This document shows, one piece after another, positions 10,013 through 20,362 of a stretch of DNA of 25,565 nucleotides (the stretch's first letter is position 1; every line of letters begins with the position of its first letter). The position numbers were made by a program, and so were the translations under genes. The notes beneath the pieces are model-generated. The model did no database searches. It was not told the origin of the DNA and saw only the letters and a list, made by a program, of their open reading frames with translations. The stretch is from NCBI RefSeq assembly GCF_000003605.2, contig NW_003149772.1:192978-218542 (forward strand), read 5' to 3'. This DNA is from Saccoglossus kowalevskii (taxonomy: Eukaryota > Hemichordata > Enteropneusta > Harrimaniidae).

Positions 10013-13000
10013 GAATAAAAGTGAATAAATCATCGCCATGGCGAAGACAGGTGTCAATAAACAACTTTTACGTAATTACATACGTCACACAGATGCACAT
10101 AACAAAGTACAGGAAGAAGCTGAGATGTGGAAAACGTATCGACTAGCACGGAATGAAAATGAAAGGTTGGTTCTTTACTTCACTTCACTTCCTCTTTACT
10201 TCCCTTTTTGTTTTACTTCAGACCATAGACTCAAGGGCTGAGATTCATCACTACGGTCACAGATGTGACTTCGGGGGAAACTTAGTCTGAGGTTGCTTGG
10301 TGTAGTGTTCTTGTGTTCATTTGATTCTGAGATTATTATATATTATATTGTCATAATGTGAAAAGGATGGTAAGATGTATTTTACAGCCCTGTCATGTAG
10401 TCCTAAGTATTGAACAAGATAGAACCAGTGTGTTCTCAAACAGGACAAATTTTGTATTGATTCAAAATGGAATCCCCCAAAATAAAGTCAAGTCAAGTTG
10501 TCGATCTTCAAGAAAAACTAAATTAGTAAGTGACTGAATTGCTTTTATTTTTTTTTACATTTGATTGATTGATTGATTGATTTCACCAGAAAATTATGTA
10601 TACAATAATTGAGATATATAAAGGGGAAAATTAATATACAAGGTAATATGTACACAATTTGAATAATTCTGGTGTGGACCATGAAAATAGTTCAGCAGAA
10701 CTAGTCTCGTTCATGGTCCTATCACTTAAAATAAATAACTAGTATGAAAAGAAAGTGGTGTGGCAACATAAATAATTAAGTACTTAATCAGAAAAATACA
10801 GTCAATTGAGTCAATTAAATATCTAAGTTAAAACAAAATAGCAGTAAGTGGTATGTAATAAAATAATAATTAGTTTTTTCTAAAATGTGACTTTTATTTA
10901 AAAAAATTTAAGTTATTATTTAAAGTTATTCAATGTCATTATATCAACGTTGAATTTCCTGTTTTATTAATAAGCATCGTTAAATTATAATTGGGGATTT
11001 TCCGTACAATTGCGAGATCTCGCGAGATGTATGAAAAACGCGCGTCGAACATCTGCCGCAAAGTCGAACGATTTGATTTTGAACTAGAATTTCTTTATTT
11101 CGTAACTCACATCGACCGGCCGATCTTCGACAGAGGAATATTGCTTCCGAATACCGTTACTTAATCATAATTGCCTATCATCAAATGTGGACAGCACATT
11201 ATTAAGCATGGAAATGTCCCCCAAAATACTTTGCGTTTGTCGAATCCCACACGATGTTTGACGCCACTACGACGCTATGACCTTTGTTTGTCCTGTTTTT
11301 ACGTTCGATTTCACGCATAACGCGTGATTCTCGCAGTGAACGGAAAATGGTCTATTAGCATACCTATTTATGTCACAACACATTTGTTTGCGTCAATTAC
11401 ACGTCATACCGGCTTAGAGAGCACGCTGGTTAAAACTGGTAAAAAAAATAATCCTCTTTGTTTTTACTAGGTATTCTAAACGTGGCAATACAATGAGAAG
11501 TGACGGGCATGATGACCGCTGTGACATCAGTTATGAACAGAATTCTGGAGGTGGTAGCCATGGCAACTTTTGGATGAAGAAACTCTATAATGCCGAAGAA
11601 CAAGATCCTAATCGGTGTGCTTGCTTATGTTATTTAGCATTTTTGTTCAAAATAAAATTGGAGAAATTTAAAAAAAATCAAGGAGTACATTACATATAAT
11701 ATTTAATTGGATCATTCCATTATATGATAGGTGGGGCCATGCTGGATTCAAAGAGCTTTACCCTGATGAATTTGATAGTCGCAGTTCAGATGATGATGCA
11801 AAGAAGAATAAGATAAAAAAGAGAATGAAACGGTAAGCCTGACAAAAACTTTTTAATACCTGCACGTCACATGATTGTTATTGCGAGTGTGTCACATACA
11901 GTGGAATGGGGAAATGCTTGTTTTCTGTTTCAGAGGAAGTTTGGTCGATCCAAATGAATGGTTAATACATATGATTAATAAATATTAAATGTGGAACATA
12001 CAGCTTTCTTCTGTGTTATTGCGTAATCTTAATTTAGTAGTGTGGGATTTATGGATATTTCTGTACTGGAAACTAGGGCTCACATTTAGTAGTGTGGGAT
12101 TTATGGATATTTCTGTACTGGAAACTAGGGCTCACATTTAGTAGTGTGGGAATTATGGATATTTCTGTACTGGAAACTAGGGCTCACATTTAGTAGTGTG
12201 GGAATTATGGATATTTCTGTACTGGAAACTAGGGCTCACATTTAGTAGTGTGGGAATTATGGATATTTCTGTACTGGAAACTAGGGCTCACATTTAGTAG
12301 TGTGGGAATTATGGATATTTCTGTACTGGAAACTAGGGCTCTCATTTAGTAGTGTGGGAATTATGGATATTTCTGTACTGGAAACTGAGGTTCACATTTA
12401 GTAGTGTGGGATTTATGGATATTTCTGTACTGGAAACTAGGGCTCACATTTAGTAGTGTGGGAATTATGGATATTCCTGTACTGAAAACTAGGGCTCACA
12501 TTTAGTAGTGTGGGAATTATGGATATTTCTGTACTGGAAACTAGGGCTCACATTTAGTAGTGTGGGATTTATGGATATTTCTGTACTGGAAACTAGGGCT
12601 CACATTTAGTAGTGTGGGATTTATGGATATTTCTGTACTGGAAACTAGGGCTCACATTTAGTAGTGTGGGATTTATGGATATTTCTGTACTGGAAACTAG
12701 GGCTCTCATTTAGTAGTGTGGGAATTATGGATATTTCTGTACTGGAAACTAGGGCTCACATTTAGTAGTGTGGGAATTATGGATATTTCTGTACTGGAAA
12801 TGGGGGTTCACATTTAGTAGTGTGGGATTTATGGATATTTCTGTACTGGAAACTGAGGTTCACATTTAGTAGTGTGGGATTTATGGATATTTCTGTACTG
12901 GAAACTAGGGCTCACATTTAGTAGTGTGGGAATTATGGATATTTCTAGTGGTATAGTCGGCAGGTGTGGTAAAGAGTCCTGATCCGTGTTTTCACTATTT

Positions 13001-14967
13001 GTTAATTTGTGTAATACTGAACAAAAATGACATTGTACCACATGGGGAAACCCCTTGTCACACGCAACGTAATATTACCGTAATTGGTATAGTACAGGTG
13101 TGATGGTTTAAATACCAAAATGGCAACAGTAACATAAAGACTTCCCTGGCGGCGATGATAACATACGAACACGGAGCCAACAGATGAGGTTTCAACTGGT
13201 ACTGGTATTATAATTATACTCTGCAAACATCAAGTACAATAACGCGGTAAAACTCCACTACTCCAATAACTAGATACTTAAACTCCAATACAATTCAACG
13301 AGATCTCCGATCTGATCTCAGTGCTGAACAACTCCCCTATATATACCCATACTGTCTATAAATAGACCATTACATCAGCATACATTATGAGTCTGGAATT
13401 TACTACAAATTTCTAGAATGTTCCATTACCTTCTATTGCCTTCTACAGTGTTCAATTACCTATTCAACCAGCTTCTAAAATTTCCACCCAGACACAGTAC
13501 GGTTCTAGAACATTCTCAGTCACACGGAAGTGGTAAACAAGTTGTATGCGACACCCCTGTACATTCATATTTGTGTTGGCATGCAAATAACTATTTGCAA
13601 TATGCATTATATGAAATTTAATTTTACCCAATGGTGTCAATTGCCATGGGTGAGAGTTACAAATAACTTTAGATGTGCCAAATTCTTGCTATCAAGTCAC
13701 TGCATAAGTAAGACCCTCCCACGCCAATTAAAAACCTGTGGTCACAGCTTCTTTTTTTGTATGAATATCAGAATAAAATAATTTTCATGATTAAAATCAT
13801 AAATATGATGATTTTCAGGATAAAATTAAAAAGCCGTCTGTTACATGTAATTGTTAAATTATGAATTTACCAGACGATTTTAGCCTGAACAAATGCTTTG
13901 TCTTATGAATTAATGTTTTAACATTGTGTTTAATTGAAACTGAAATAACCCATTGTTTTGGGGCTTATGAAATCACATGTATGTAAATAGGTCTCTAGGT
14001 GGTAGTTGAGTGCGGTAACTGAGCGGGGTCAAACTGCGTGAATATTTAATTAAATATGGTTGCGTCATGCTCATGTGAATCCAGATTGGATTGTACCTCT
14101 GAAACGAACTTGTATCAACTTCATGTTAAACCATAGAGGGTCTATGGTTAAACTGAGCGTAACTTTCATTACATTTCCAGTATTCCATGGTTTGTCCCCA
14201 CGATTACTTTTAAAATTGAGCACACTCAAGCTTTCTATTGTTTGGCTTCACGCTTACTTTTGAAAGTGAGCGTACGCTCAACTTGTATTTTTGTGAAAAC
14301 TGAGATGCTCAGTTACCATGCTCCACTACCACCTAGAGACTCATTTACATACCTCGAAATCAATATAATCAAATACATTTAAATGGAAAAACTGAATGCT
14401 CATGTTTTTATTATTATTAGACACAAAAAAGAAAGGGAAAAGAAAAGATCAGCAAAAAAGAAGAGAAAGAAATCAAAGTATGCTGAATCAGAGACAGACT
14501 CCTCATCGTCATCATCATCGTTGGTCACCTCCTCATCATCAGATGATGATGATGATGAAGAAGAAGTCAGGATATCAAAGAAACATCATCAAAAAAGACA
14601 TGATAAATCAAAACGAAAACATTCCAAATCAAGAAGAAAAAAACTTTCGAGAGAAACTGAGAATGGCAAAGAACGTGTGTGTATGAAATCAGAGTCAAGG
14701 AGAAAGCGTTCATCTGATACTAAAAAATCTAAAAAGAGAGAGAGTTCTGAGAGGAGAAAAAGGAAAGATGTTTCAGAGAGCTACAAAAGTGGGTCTAAAA
14801 GAAGATGGGAAGATGACGAAGAAGGAAGCTCCAGTCATGAAGAGACTGATGATGAACCTCCGGAATCGAGAGAGGATCAACATAAAGTGTCTGACAATGG
14901 AAGGGGTCATAGAAAACACAAACACAAAAGGAAAATGAAAAAAATATCACGGAAAGATAATATATGA
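10013..14967 (+). CDS. NKAPD1: NKAP domain-containing protein 1-like gene (C11orf57 family), complete coding region
   Basis: Four coding exons: 10038-10165 (exon opens at 10013), 11471-11614, 11731-11832 and 14421-14967. All junctions split codons in phase 2 and agree with each other. The product is 306 residues; human NKAPD1 is about 292. The first exon encodes LLRNYIRHTDAHNKVQEEAE, nearly the human N-terminus. Exon 3 starts RWGHAGFKELYPDEFD, the other conserved block. The last exon is a low-complexity tail: a run of Ser then Asp/Glu (SSSSSSS, DDDDDEEE), then Lys/Arg/Ser-rich sequence to a stop at 14965-14967, typical of nuclear RS/K-rich proteins. The ATG at 10038 sits in a strong context (GCCATGG). 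The donor after exon 1 is GTTGGT, weaker than the others. Function is poorly known; a nuclear, RNA-processing-related role is inferred from composition only. Confidence 0.93.
10556..10725. repeat. structured repeat with TTGA tract and nested inverted motifs
   Basis: A (TTGA)n tract at about 10559-10582 is followed by CACCAGAA (near 10584) matched by TTCTGGTG (near 10668). Then comes a 10-bp perfect hairpin GGACCATGAA / TTCATGGTCC (10676-10685, 10710-10719). On the minus strand this would be an element tail ending in CAAT repeats, as some non-LTR elements have. The assignment is tentative. Confidence 0.35.
10980..11340. other. CpG-rich patch inside an NKAPD1 intron
   Basis: CpG is locally much denser than in the flanks, with GCGAGATCTCGCGAGAT around 11012-11028 containing a complete TCTCGCGAGA palindrome (11018-11027). 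No exon is seen. It could be an internal promoter or a recent insertion. Confidence 0.4.
12031..12946. repeat. 52-bp minisatellite, 18 copies
   Basis: The unit starts AGTAGTGTGGGAATTATGGA and ends in AGGGCTCACATTT. The first unit starts at 12036 and the last (truncated) at 12920, exactly 17 x 52 bases apart, so no copy has gained or lost a base. Variants are substitutions such as GGGAATT/GGGATTT and CACATTT/CTCATTT, shared between non-adjacent copies. It lies in the last NKAPD1 intron. Confidence 0.97.
12950..13978. other. intron sequence, no gene seen
   Basis: Remainder of the last NKAPD1 intron before the inverted-repeat element. Frames on both strands are short, overlap each other and match nothing I recognise. 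Confidence 0.5.
13979..14352. mobile_element. long-TIR MITE beside the last NKAPD1 acceptor
   Basis: The left end GTATGTAAAT...GTCTCTAGGTGGTAG (from 13979) is mirrored by CTACCACCTAGAGAC...ATTTACATAC ending at 14352. The terminal inverted repeats run about 45-50 bases with a few mismatches and include GGTAACTGAG. Inside is a palindrome AACCATAGA / TCTATGGTT near 14130. The element is non-coding and ends 68 bases before the exon acceptor at 14419-14420. Confidence 0.8.
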
Positions 14968-15118
14968 ATAGAGGATGATTCCAGATGATTGTGTTATTGT
15001 CAAACTTCTTTTGTATGGAAAGGTCACACCTTGACTTTCTCAGCAAGGGGAGAAGAAAAGTATCTATGAATGACATTTTCACATTCAAACAGTTTTCATT
15101 GAAGTTTAAAAACAGTTT

Positions 15119-15124
15119 AATAAA
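15119..15124 (+). terminator. NKAPD1: polyadenylation signal AATAAA for the NKAPD1-like gene
   Basis: This is the first AATAAA after the NKAPD1 stop, 152 bases downstream, giving a short 3' UTR. It precedes the 33-bp tandem array. Other AATAAA hexamers occur by chance in this AT-rich DNA, so usage is not proven. Confidence 0.5.
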
Positions 15125-15204
15125 TTAGGTGTGATATTGAAAGTTATTGATATTACAGTAAAACAATACTCCAGAAAGTAACAGAATATGTGACCATTAT
15201 GGCT

Positions 15205-15437
15205 CTTTAAGTACCAGGATGTATGACCTTTAGGGGTCAGAAAGTACCAGGATGTATGACCCTTGGGGTAAGAGAGTACCAGGATGTATGACCCTTAAGG
15301 GTCAGAGAATACCAGGATGTATAATCTTTTGGGGTCAGAAAGTACCAGGATGTATAACCCTTAAGGATCAGAGAATACCAGGATGTATGACCTTTAGGGG
15401 TCAGAAAGTACCAGGATGTATGACCTTTAGGGGTCAC
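15205..15437. repeat. 33-bp tandem array, 7 copies
   Basis: Copies of GTACCAGGATGTATGACC plus a TTTAGGGGTCAGAAA-like half begin at about 15211, 15244, 15276, 15309, 15342, 15375 and 15408. The period is 33 with one 32-base step. It lies just past the NKAPD1 poly(A) signal. Because 33 is a multiple of three, repetitive open frames appear on both strands; I do not treat them as genes. Confidence 0.93.
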
Positions 15438-15439
15438 AT

Positions 15440-16050
15440 ACAAGATCTATTAACCAAAGATTTGTTTATTATCCTTATTTCTCTAATAGCTAAATGTGGT
15501 AAAGGAAAGCCAAGTGAATGTGAAATTTTAATAATAGAATTCACTAAAATCATTTCTTCTTAAGTACTAGAATCAGAGTACAGGGTTACGAGTGATGTGT
15601 ACAAACTGTGATTTTTTTTTGGTGTGCTAGAAAACAAGTGTCTCATAATGCAATACTGTTGTTCCACTCTTTCTTGCAGTCACAGTAAATTGATGTAAAC
15701 CAGAACAAATCTTATTTTTTTTATTTTGTTAAAAAAATGTTTATTATTAGCTCTTCCAGTATGACTTTTTAGATTAATTCACAATGGTAAGTCACATGAT
15801 TCACTTTCGTTTTAACACAGCCAGCAAAGGCTACCATTGTTTTATTATATTTTTAAAACTATTTTTAGAATATCTTGAATATTTATGAGTGAAGTGTATT
15901 GAGAACCTAAGATTGAATTTGTTAGCTCAGGAAATTTTTTTGTTTTTGTATTTTAGAATACTTTTTATAGCATGTGAATAAAAATAAAACTTTTCTTTAC
16001 TACTTTTATTCTTGATTTTGTATTCCACAGTTAAAGTTCAAGAGAATAAT
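15440..16050. other. intergenic, no gene seen
   Basis: AT-rich DNA with no supported frame. At 16020-16036 GTATTCCACAGTTAAAG looks like a stray end of the element that follows at 16052. Confidence 0.5.
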
Positions 16051-16051
16051 T

Positions 16052-16273
16052 AATTGTTGGATACTGTGGAATACTTTATTTTCGCTAGGAATTGATTTTC
16101 ACTTTTTTTGCTAAAGGATTGATTCAGTGATAGTAAAATACAGCGAATATATCTTTTTTCCTATATTTTACATTCAACTTGACAGAAATCAGTGAAAATA
16201 AATTCCATACAAAACACCCAAAAAGTCTATTCAGCGAAAATTAATTCTATCTAAACTAAAGTATTCCACAGTA
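16052..16273. mobile_element. MITE with 17-bp TIRs and TA target
   Basis: TACTGTGGAATACTTTA (16052-16068) is the perfect inverse of TAAAGTATTCCACAGTA (16257-16273). Subterminal TTTTCGCT / AGCGAAAA also pair. The outermost TA on each side can be the target duplication, as in Tc1/mariner-type insertions. The 222 bases are non-coding. Confidence 0.8.
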
Positions 16274-16279
16274 TATGTT

Positions 16280-17510
16280 ACCTCGATGCCAGACTGTCAC
16301 CGTCGTCTGCAAATTTCTGCTCTTTTGTAGCCTTGACAACTATCAGGTGAAATAGTGAATAAAGGAAATTATTGTTCTATTTATTTGAAAAATTAGCATA
16401 TCCAGATCAGAAGCATGTTATATTTGCTGGATAATCAACGTCATGTTCACTCACTGACCGTGGAGGTGGAGAGGAATGAAGTCTGATGATCAGTCACACA
16501 TGTGCTTGATTTTATGAGATAGAAATTTATTCTCGCCTTTTTAGGCAAAAAAATTCACACTCAAAAATTCACTCCACAATCAATGCACAAGCACATTTTT
16601 TGGTTTTTATTTTAAAATTAGCATACAAAATTGTGCTATTTTATTGTTCATGAAAATTTTCTTTAATTTTTCCACAATTTAAAATAAAACCTTAAAAAAA
16701 GCTATGAGCCCAACATTTTCACCTGACGATGTCACTAAACATAATTATTTTAGCTGGTCCTTGTACAACTAAGGACGTACATGTACAACCAATGACAAAA
16801 GAGCATTTTCGTTGAATCTACTTACAAAACTCCAATTTTGAAGTGACGATACCAGAAGAAAGAGCACTGGTTTGATCCAAGCTCAAAGGCAAACACCTCC
16901 TATTTTGGTCTACCAGGATTTCAATTCAAATTCAGTGGTTGTATTTTGTACCGTGTCACATTCACAGTGTAGTAATTAATATTCATAAGCTGAATTTGCA
17001 TATTAACAAGGGAGGAACAGAGAATGTGGTTATTGCATATATATGTACAACTGAGGACATATAGCATGCACATTGAGTGTGCGTGTTTGTTGAAACTGCA
17101 ATCAGATGCATGTCAGTTTATCCATATCTAGCAGTACATTACAATGCTCAAACGGATCAAGTTCAAACTTCCAGTAATAAGCAAACTCTGCTAAATTAGA
17201 TCCATCTGTAAATGTTAAATAACAAGAGAACTCAATATTTTTATTATTTTTTTTTAACTTAAAACACATACTTAAAACACTGTAACGCCATACGTGCCGT
17301 AATTTTGCGATATTTTATGGGGTATTTTCATTCTACCATATTAGGAAATGCAAATTCCATATATTACGAGCGTAAGCATTCTCTAATAATAAAAACAAAC
17401 ATGGCTGCCACCAGGGTTTGACCAGACTCCACACAGAGAAGTTCGATGATTCTGTTCTAAACATTTTAGATTTCGGCATTTCCATGATGTATTTTTGGTA
17501 GGAAAAGATA
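16280..17510. other. intergenic, no supported gene
   Basis: No convincing frame. A roughly 60-base minus-strand stretch near 16340-16282 is open and lies between AG and GT, but it is too short and isolated to call. The rest is AT-rich. Confidence 0.45.
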
Positions 17511-17517
17511 TATAATA

Positions 17518-17653
17518 ATAAGGTTATTACGAGGATACCCCAGAGTATGCACTCAGACAGTACGCTATCGCATCGACCTCCGCTGCGCGTCAGTCGATAC
17601 TCCCGCTGTACCGTCTTCGTGCATACTTTGAGGTATTCTCGTAATAACCTTAT
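17518..17653. mobile_element. near-palindromic MITE
   Basis: ATAAGGTTATTACGAGGATA (from 17518) pairs with TATTCTCGTAATAACCTTAT (to 17653), and GTATGCAC with GTGCATAC further in. The interior (ACAGTACGC...TCGAC versus GTCAGTCGATAC...GCTGTACC) also pairs loosely, so the whole 136 bases can fold back. The centre is CpG-rich compared with the flanks. The frame at 17333-17734 is a by-product. Confidence 0.8.
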
Positions 17654-17659
17654 AATATT

Positions 17660-18540
17660 AATATTTATTATATTCAAATGGTTACGTACTTGACCCTCAC
17701 AGTGTGATATTGTTAACAGCAAAATCGTATGCACGATTTGAGACCTGTATATCTAGTAATTAACAAAAGCAACACTATGCCAATCTAGATGTTAATTCTT
17801 TATTCATAATAGCCATGTTTGCTGTTTGAATAAGATAATGTATTTTTTTCTCGATTTCGTCATTTTGTAATAAAAGATGCACAACTATGTAAGATAACTA
17901 CATTTTCCTCCTCAGTTTCAAGGCTGCTCGAGCCGAATTAGTGTCACTATGGAAACTATTTTTTTTTAATATTAGGATTTATGTCATGATATAACTGAGA
18001 AAAAATGTTGAGATATGAAGAAATATTAAATAGAAACATTCCGGTTTCAAGTTTCAATTTCTTTTTTTCATTTCCGGTATCCCGATGGCATAAACCCAAA
18101 TGATGACCATGACATAATCGTTACTTTGACTCTAACCTTAATATATTTATAGTTACCGTTCAAAATGGCTAAAACAATATAGACATATCCTGTCCAATGC
18201 TTGTCGTTGCTATTTACAATAGATGTGTTAAACAAGTAAATATATTAAACTAATCAGTGACATTGGTTGTTGCCTCCATGAGTTGTTATTTATCACGTAA
18301 TTTGTCTGTTTGACGTCAAATGCGGGAGGGACCTTTGTGGGGCCACTCAGTATTCGGGAGCTGGGAGCTTATATTCAATACAGGTCTAATAATAGACGTC
18401 TCTGGTAGCGTGCTTATCTTATAAGTCTTCTCTCTTCAGCTCGTCCGCTGTCATGGGGTGGGGATCGTTTGGTGAATGTATATCACCACAACTGAGGTTG
18501 TGCAGGGAAGGAAATATACCGGTAACAAATACAATAAATC
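17660..18540. other. intergenic, no supported gene
   Basis: A TGACGTCA site occurs near 18312 and a short plus-strand frame starts at about 18450 (MGWGSFGEC...) and meets a GTAACA. The evidence is too thin to call a first exon. Confidence 0.4.
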
Positions 18541-18546
18541 AAAAGA

Positions 18547-19932
18547 CAGTGAATATTTTATACTAGTATGCGTAAAGATAGAAAATATTAAAAGGAAGCT
18601 AAAAGTGTGACGTAGACCACAGTCCGATAGAGGGGCTGTGCGTAAACATTCTGTGGAACTGTCTTGAAGATATTAGAGTAGTGCAATGAGATTTTCTTAC
18701 GGTATCCCCTTCTACTCGTTGGTATGTATTAGTTAAATTATTTGCGTCGTAGTTTTTAACAGAACTAGATGAAAATAGAGATTGGGGGCTCCCACCAATG
18801 AACGAATCTCGGGATGTATGCTGTCAGACAGTAGTTACAAAAAGAGCCTATCGATTACATAGAAAGGTAGCTAAATTTTTTCATTGGGGGGGGGCTTAGG
18901 AATATTATTTTTTAGATTTCTGAAAAATGTGAGAAATATGACGCACTGATAAATAGCATGTATGTGTCCGACAGTAAATCACAGCGCTTCGCGGTGAGCA
19001 CCGCTCTAGCGTATCTTAGTTACAGAAGAAGAATTACAATCCATCACTGAGGGCGTTAATACCATTCCATCGAACAGCGCCACCTATCATTCGCTTGAAT
19101 GGTACATGACATTCTACCAGAGAACAGTTCATCAGGTCAGGAGAAAACACTGTTATAAACTATCTTTTAATGATTGCAGCTATATTTCAAGTGTTTCCTA
19201 TACAAATTAATATGTTTAATACCGAAAAAGAATACCATGGATAGTAACTACGTACCACCAACGCTTTTTTTTCTTTGATGACCAGTTATCGGAACACTAT
19301 TTTGAGCAACTACACCTAAATAAATTGTATCTTATTGTTCACGATATGAACATATTTACACATTACCTGTGGAATACTACTCTGGAAAGTGAACGGTGGT
19401 GGTGGTAGGGGGGGGGGGTTCTACCAATATGCGAACATGTATATTCCTGTGCAAATAAAAAGTCAACAAAATAAATACGTTGACTTCACACAGCAGAAAC
19501 CCCACCAGTTATTGTTATTGTTTAAAGCTCGACTATCATCATTTTGGGAGGGCGAGGGATCAATGTATTTAATGATTTCTATGGTTATGTTCAGCAAAAG
19601 ACATTTTGGTTCAAAGAGGGACCAAATTTGACAGCTCACATATTCAGCATCGATAATCCGTAATAGCAAAGGCCACTGACCGCCTGCACTCCGGGCGATT
19701 CTAACACTAAGAATTTCATAGGGGTGGTGTTTATAGTTAGCCACAATATTCTTCGAAGTTTGAAATAGCCGAACTGATAAGCGGAATAGAACGCGTTTTA
19801 ATATATTTAAGCCACAAATCGATACTATTTTTTTTAATAGCGTTGTGTCATTCTCAACCGTTTAGCTCAATTTAATGTGTAGAAGTCGCCCGGGTGTTCT
19901 TACTGCGTTGTCAGTAATTCCATTAGACAATT
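18547..19932 (+). mobile_element. lone LTR-like copy related to the gypsy 5' LTR
   Basis: It is collinear with 22715-23672 over shared blocks: GTAAAGATAGAAAATA, ACTCGTTGG, ACCGAAAAAGAATA, CACGATATGAACATATTTAC, GATAAGCGGAATAGAACG, and a GT-rich end CACTGCGTTGTCAG-like to TTAGACAATT. Here no primer-binding site or gag follows, so it behaves like a solo LTR. It carries about 400 extra bases (about 18821-19216) lacking in the other copy. Exact ends and target duplication could not be fixed. Confidence 0.65.
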
Positions 19933-19939
19933 ACTTTCC

Positions 19940-20227
19940 AATACTATTGTGTGACGTCGTAGTTTCAATAGAAAATTAGCTTCAAGTTTTCTCAATGTAC
20001 ATAACTGGGAGATTGGGAATGCTCGAATTCTGGGATACGAAATTGCATTATATCACGTTATGCCAAGTTTACCCGACAGTATGAAAGTGTACGGAGGAGA
20101 TTCCCATAAATACAAGTATAGGCAATGCGTATTCGATTGTAAACTAGTTGCTTTTGAATCGCACGAGCCCCCCACCCGGATCTGGTGATCATGTACAATA
20201 CTACATGTATATTGATTATTGCAATAA
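19940..20227. other. 3' flank of the secreted-protein gene, nothing seen
   Basis: No gene, repeat or motif supported beyond short chance frames. Confidence 0.4.
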
Positions 20228-20233
20228 TTTATT
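20228..20233 (-). terminator. polyadenylation signal for the secreted-protein gene
   Basis: TTTATT on the plus strand is AATAAA on the minus strand, about 130 bases past the stop codon at 20363. The position is suitable, but the surrounding DNA is AT-rich and similar hexamers are frequent. Confidence 0.4.
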
Positions 20234-20362
20234 TGAAAATCTGGAGGTGAAATAAACGTCAATAAAAAAAATTATAAATTAAATATTTAAATTATAGTGA
20301 AAAATACATTACATCAATTATACAAGATATTTTTAGTGAATTTTCTCTTTCGATATACCCAA

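Noticed and set aside
15237-15563. Repeat proteins KVPGCMT... (plus) and TPKGHTSWY... (minus)
   Set aside because: Both derive from the 33-bp array; neither has splice or start support beyond the repeat.
16282-16342. Short minus-strand open stretch (VKATKEQKFADDGDSLASR) between AG and GT
   Set aside because: Splice signals are weak, it is only about 20 codons, and no neighbouring exon fits.
17333-17734. 133-residue minus-strand frame
   Set aside because: It runs straight through the palindromic MITE and has no family resemblance.
18450-18525. Plus-strand ATG frame MGWGSFGEC... up to a GTAACA
   Set aside because: Too short, no homology recognised, no downstream exon found.
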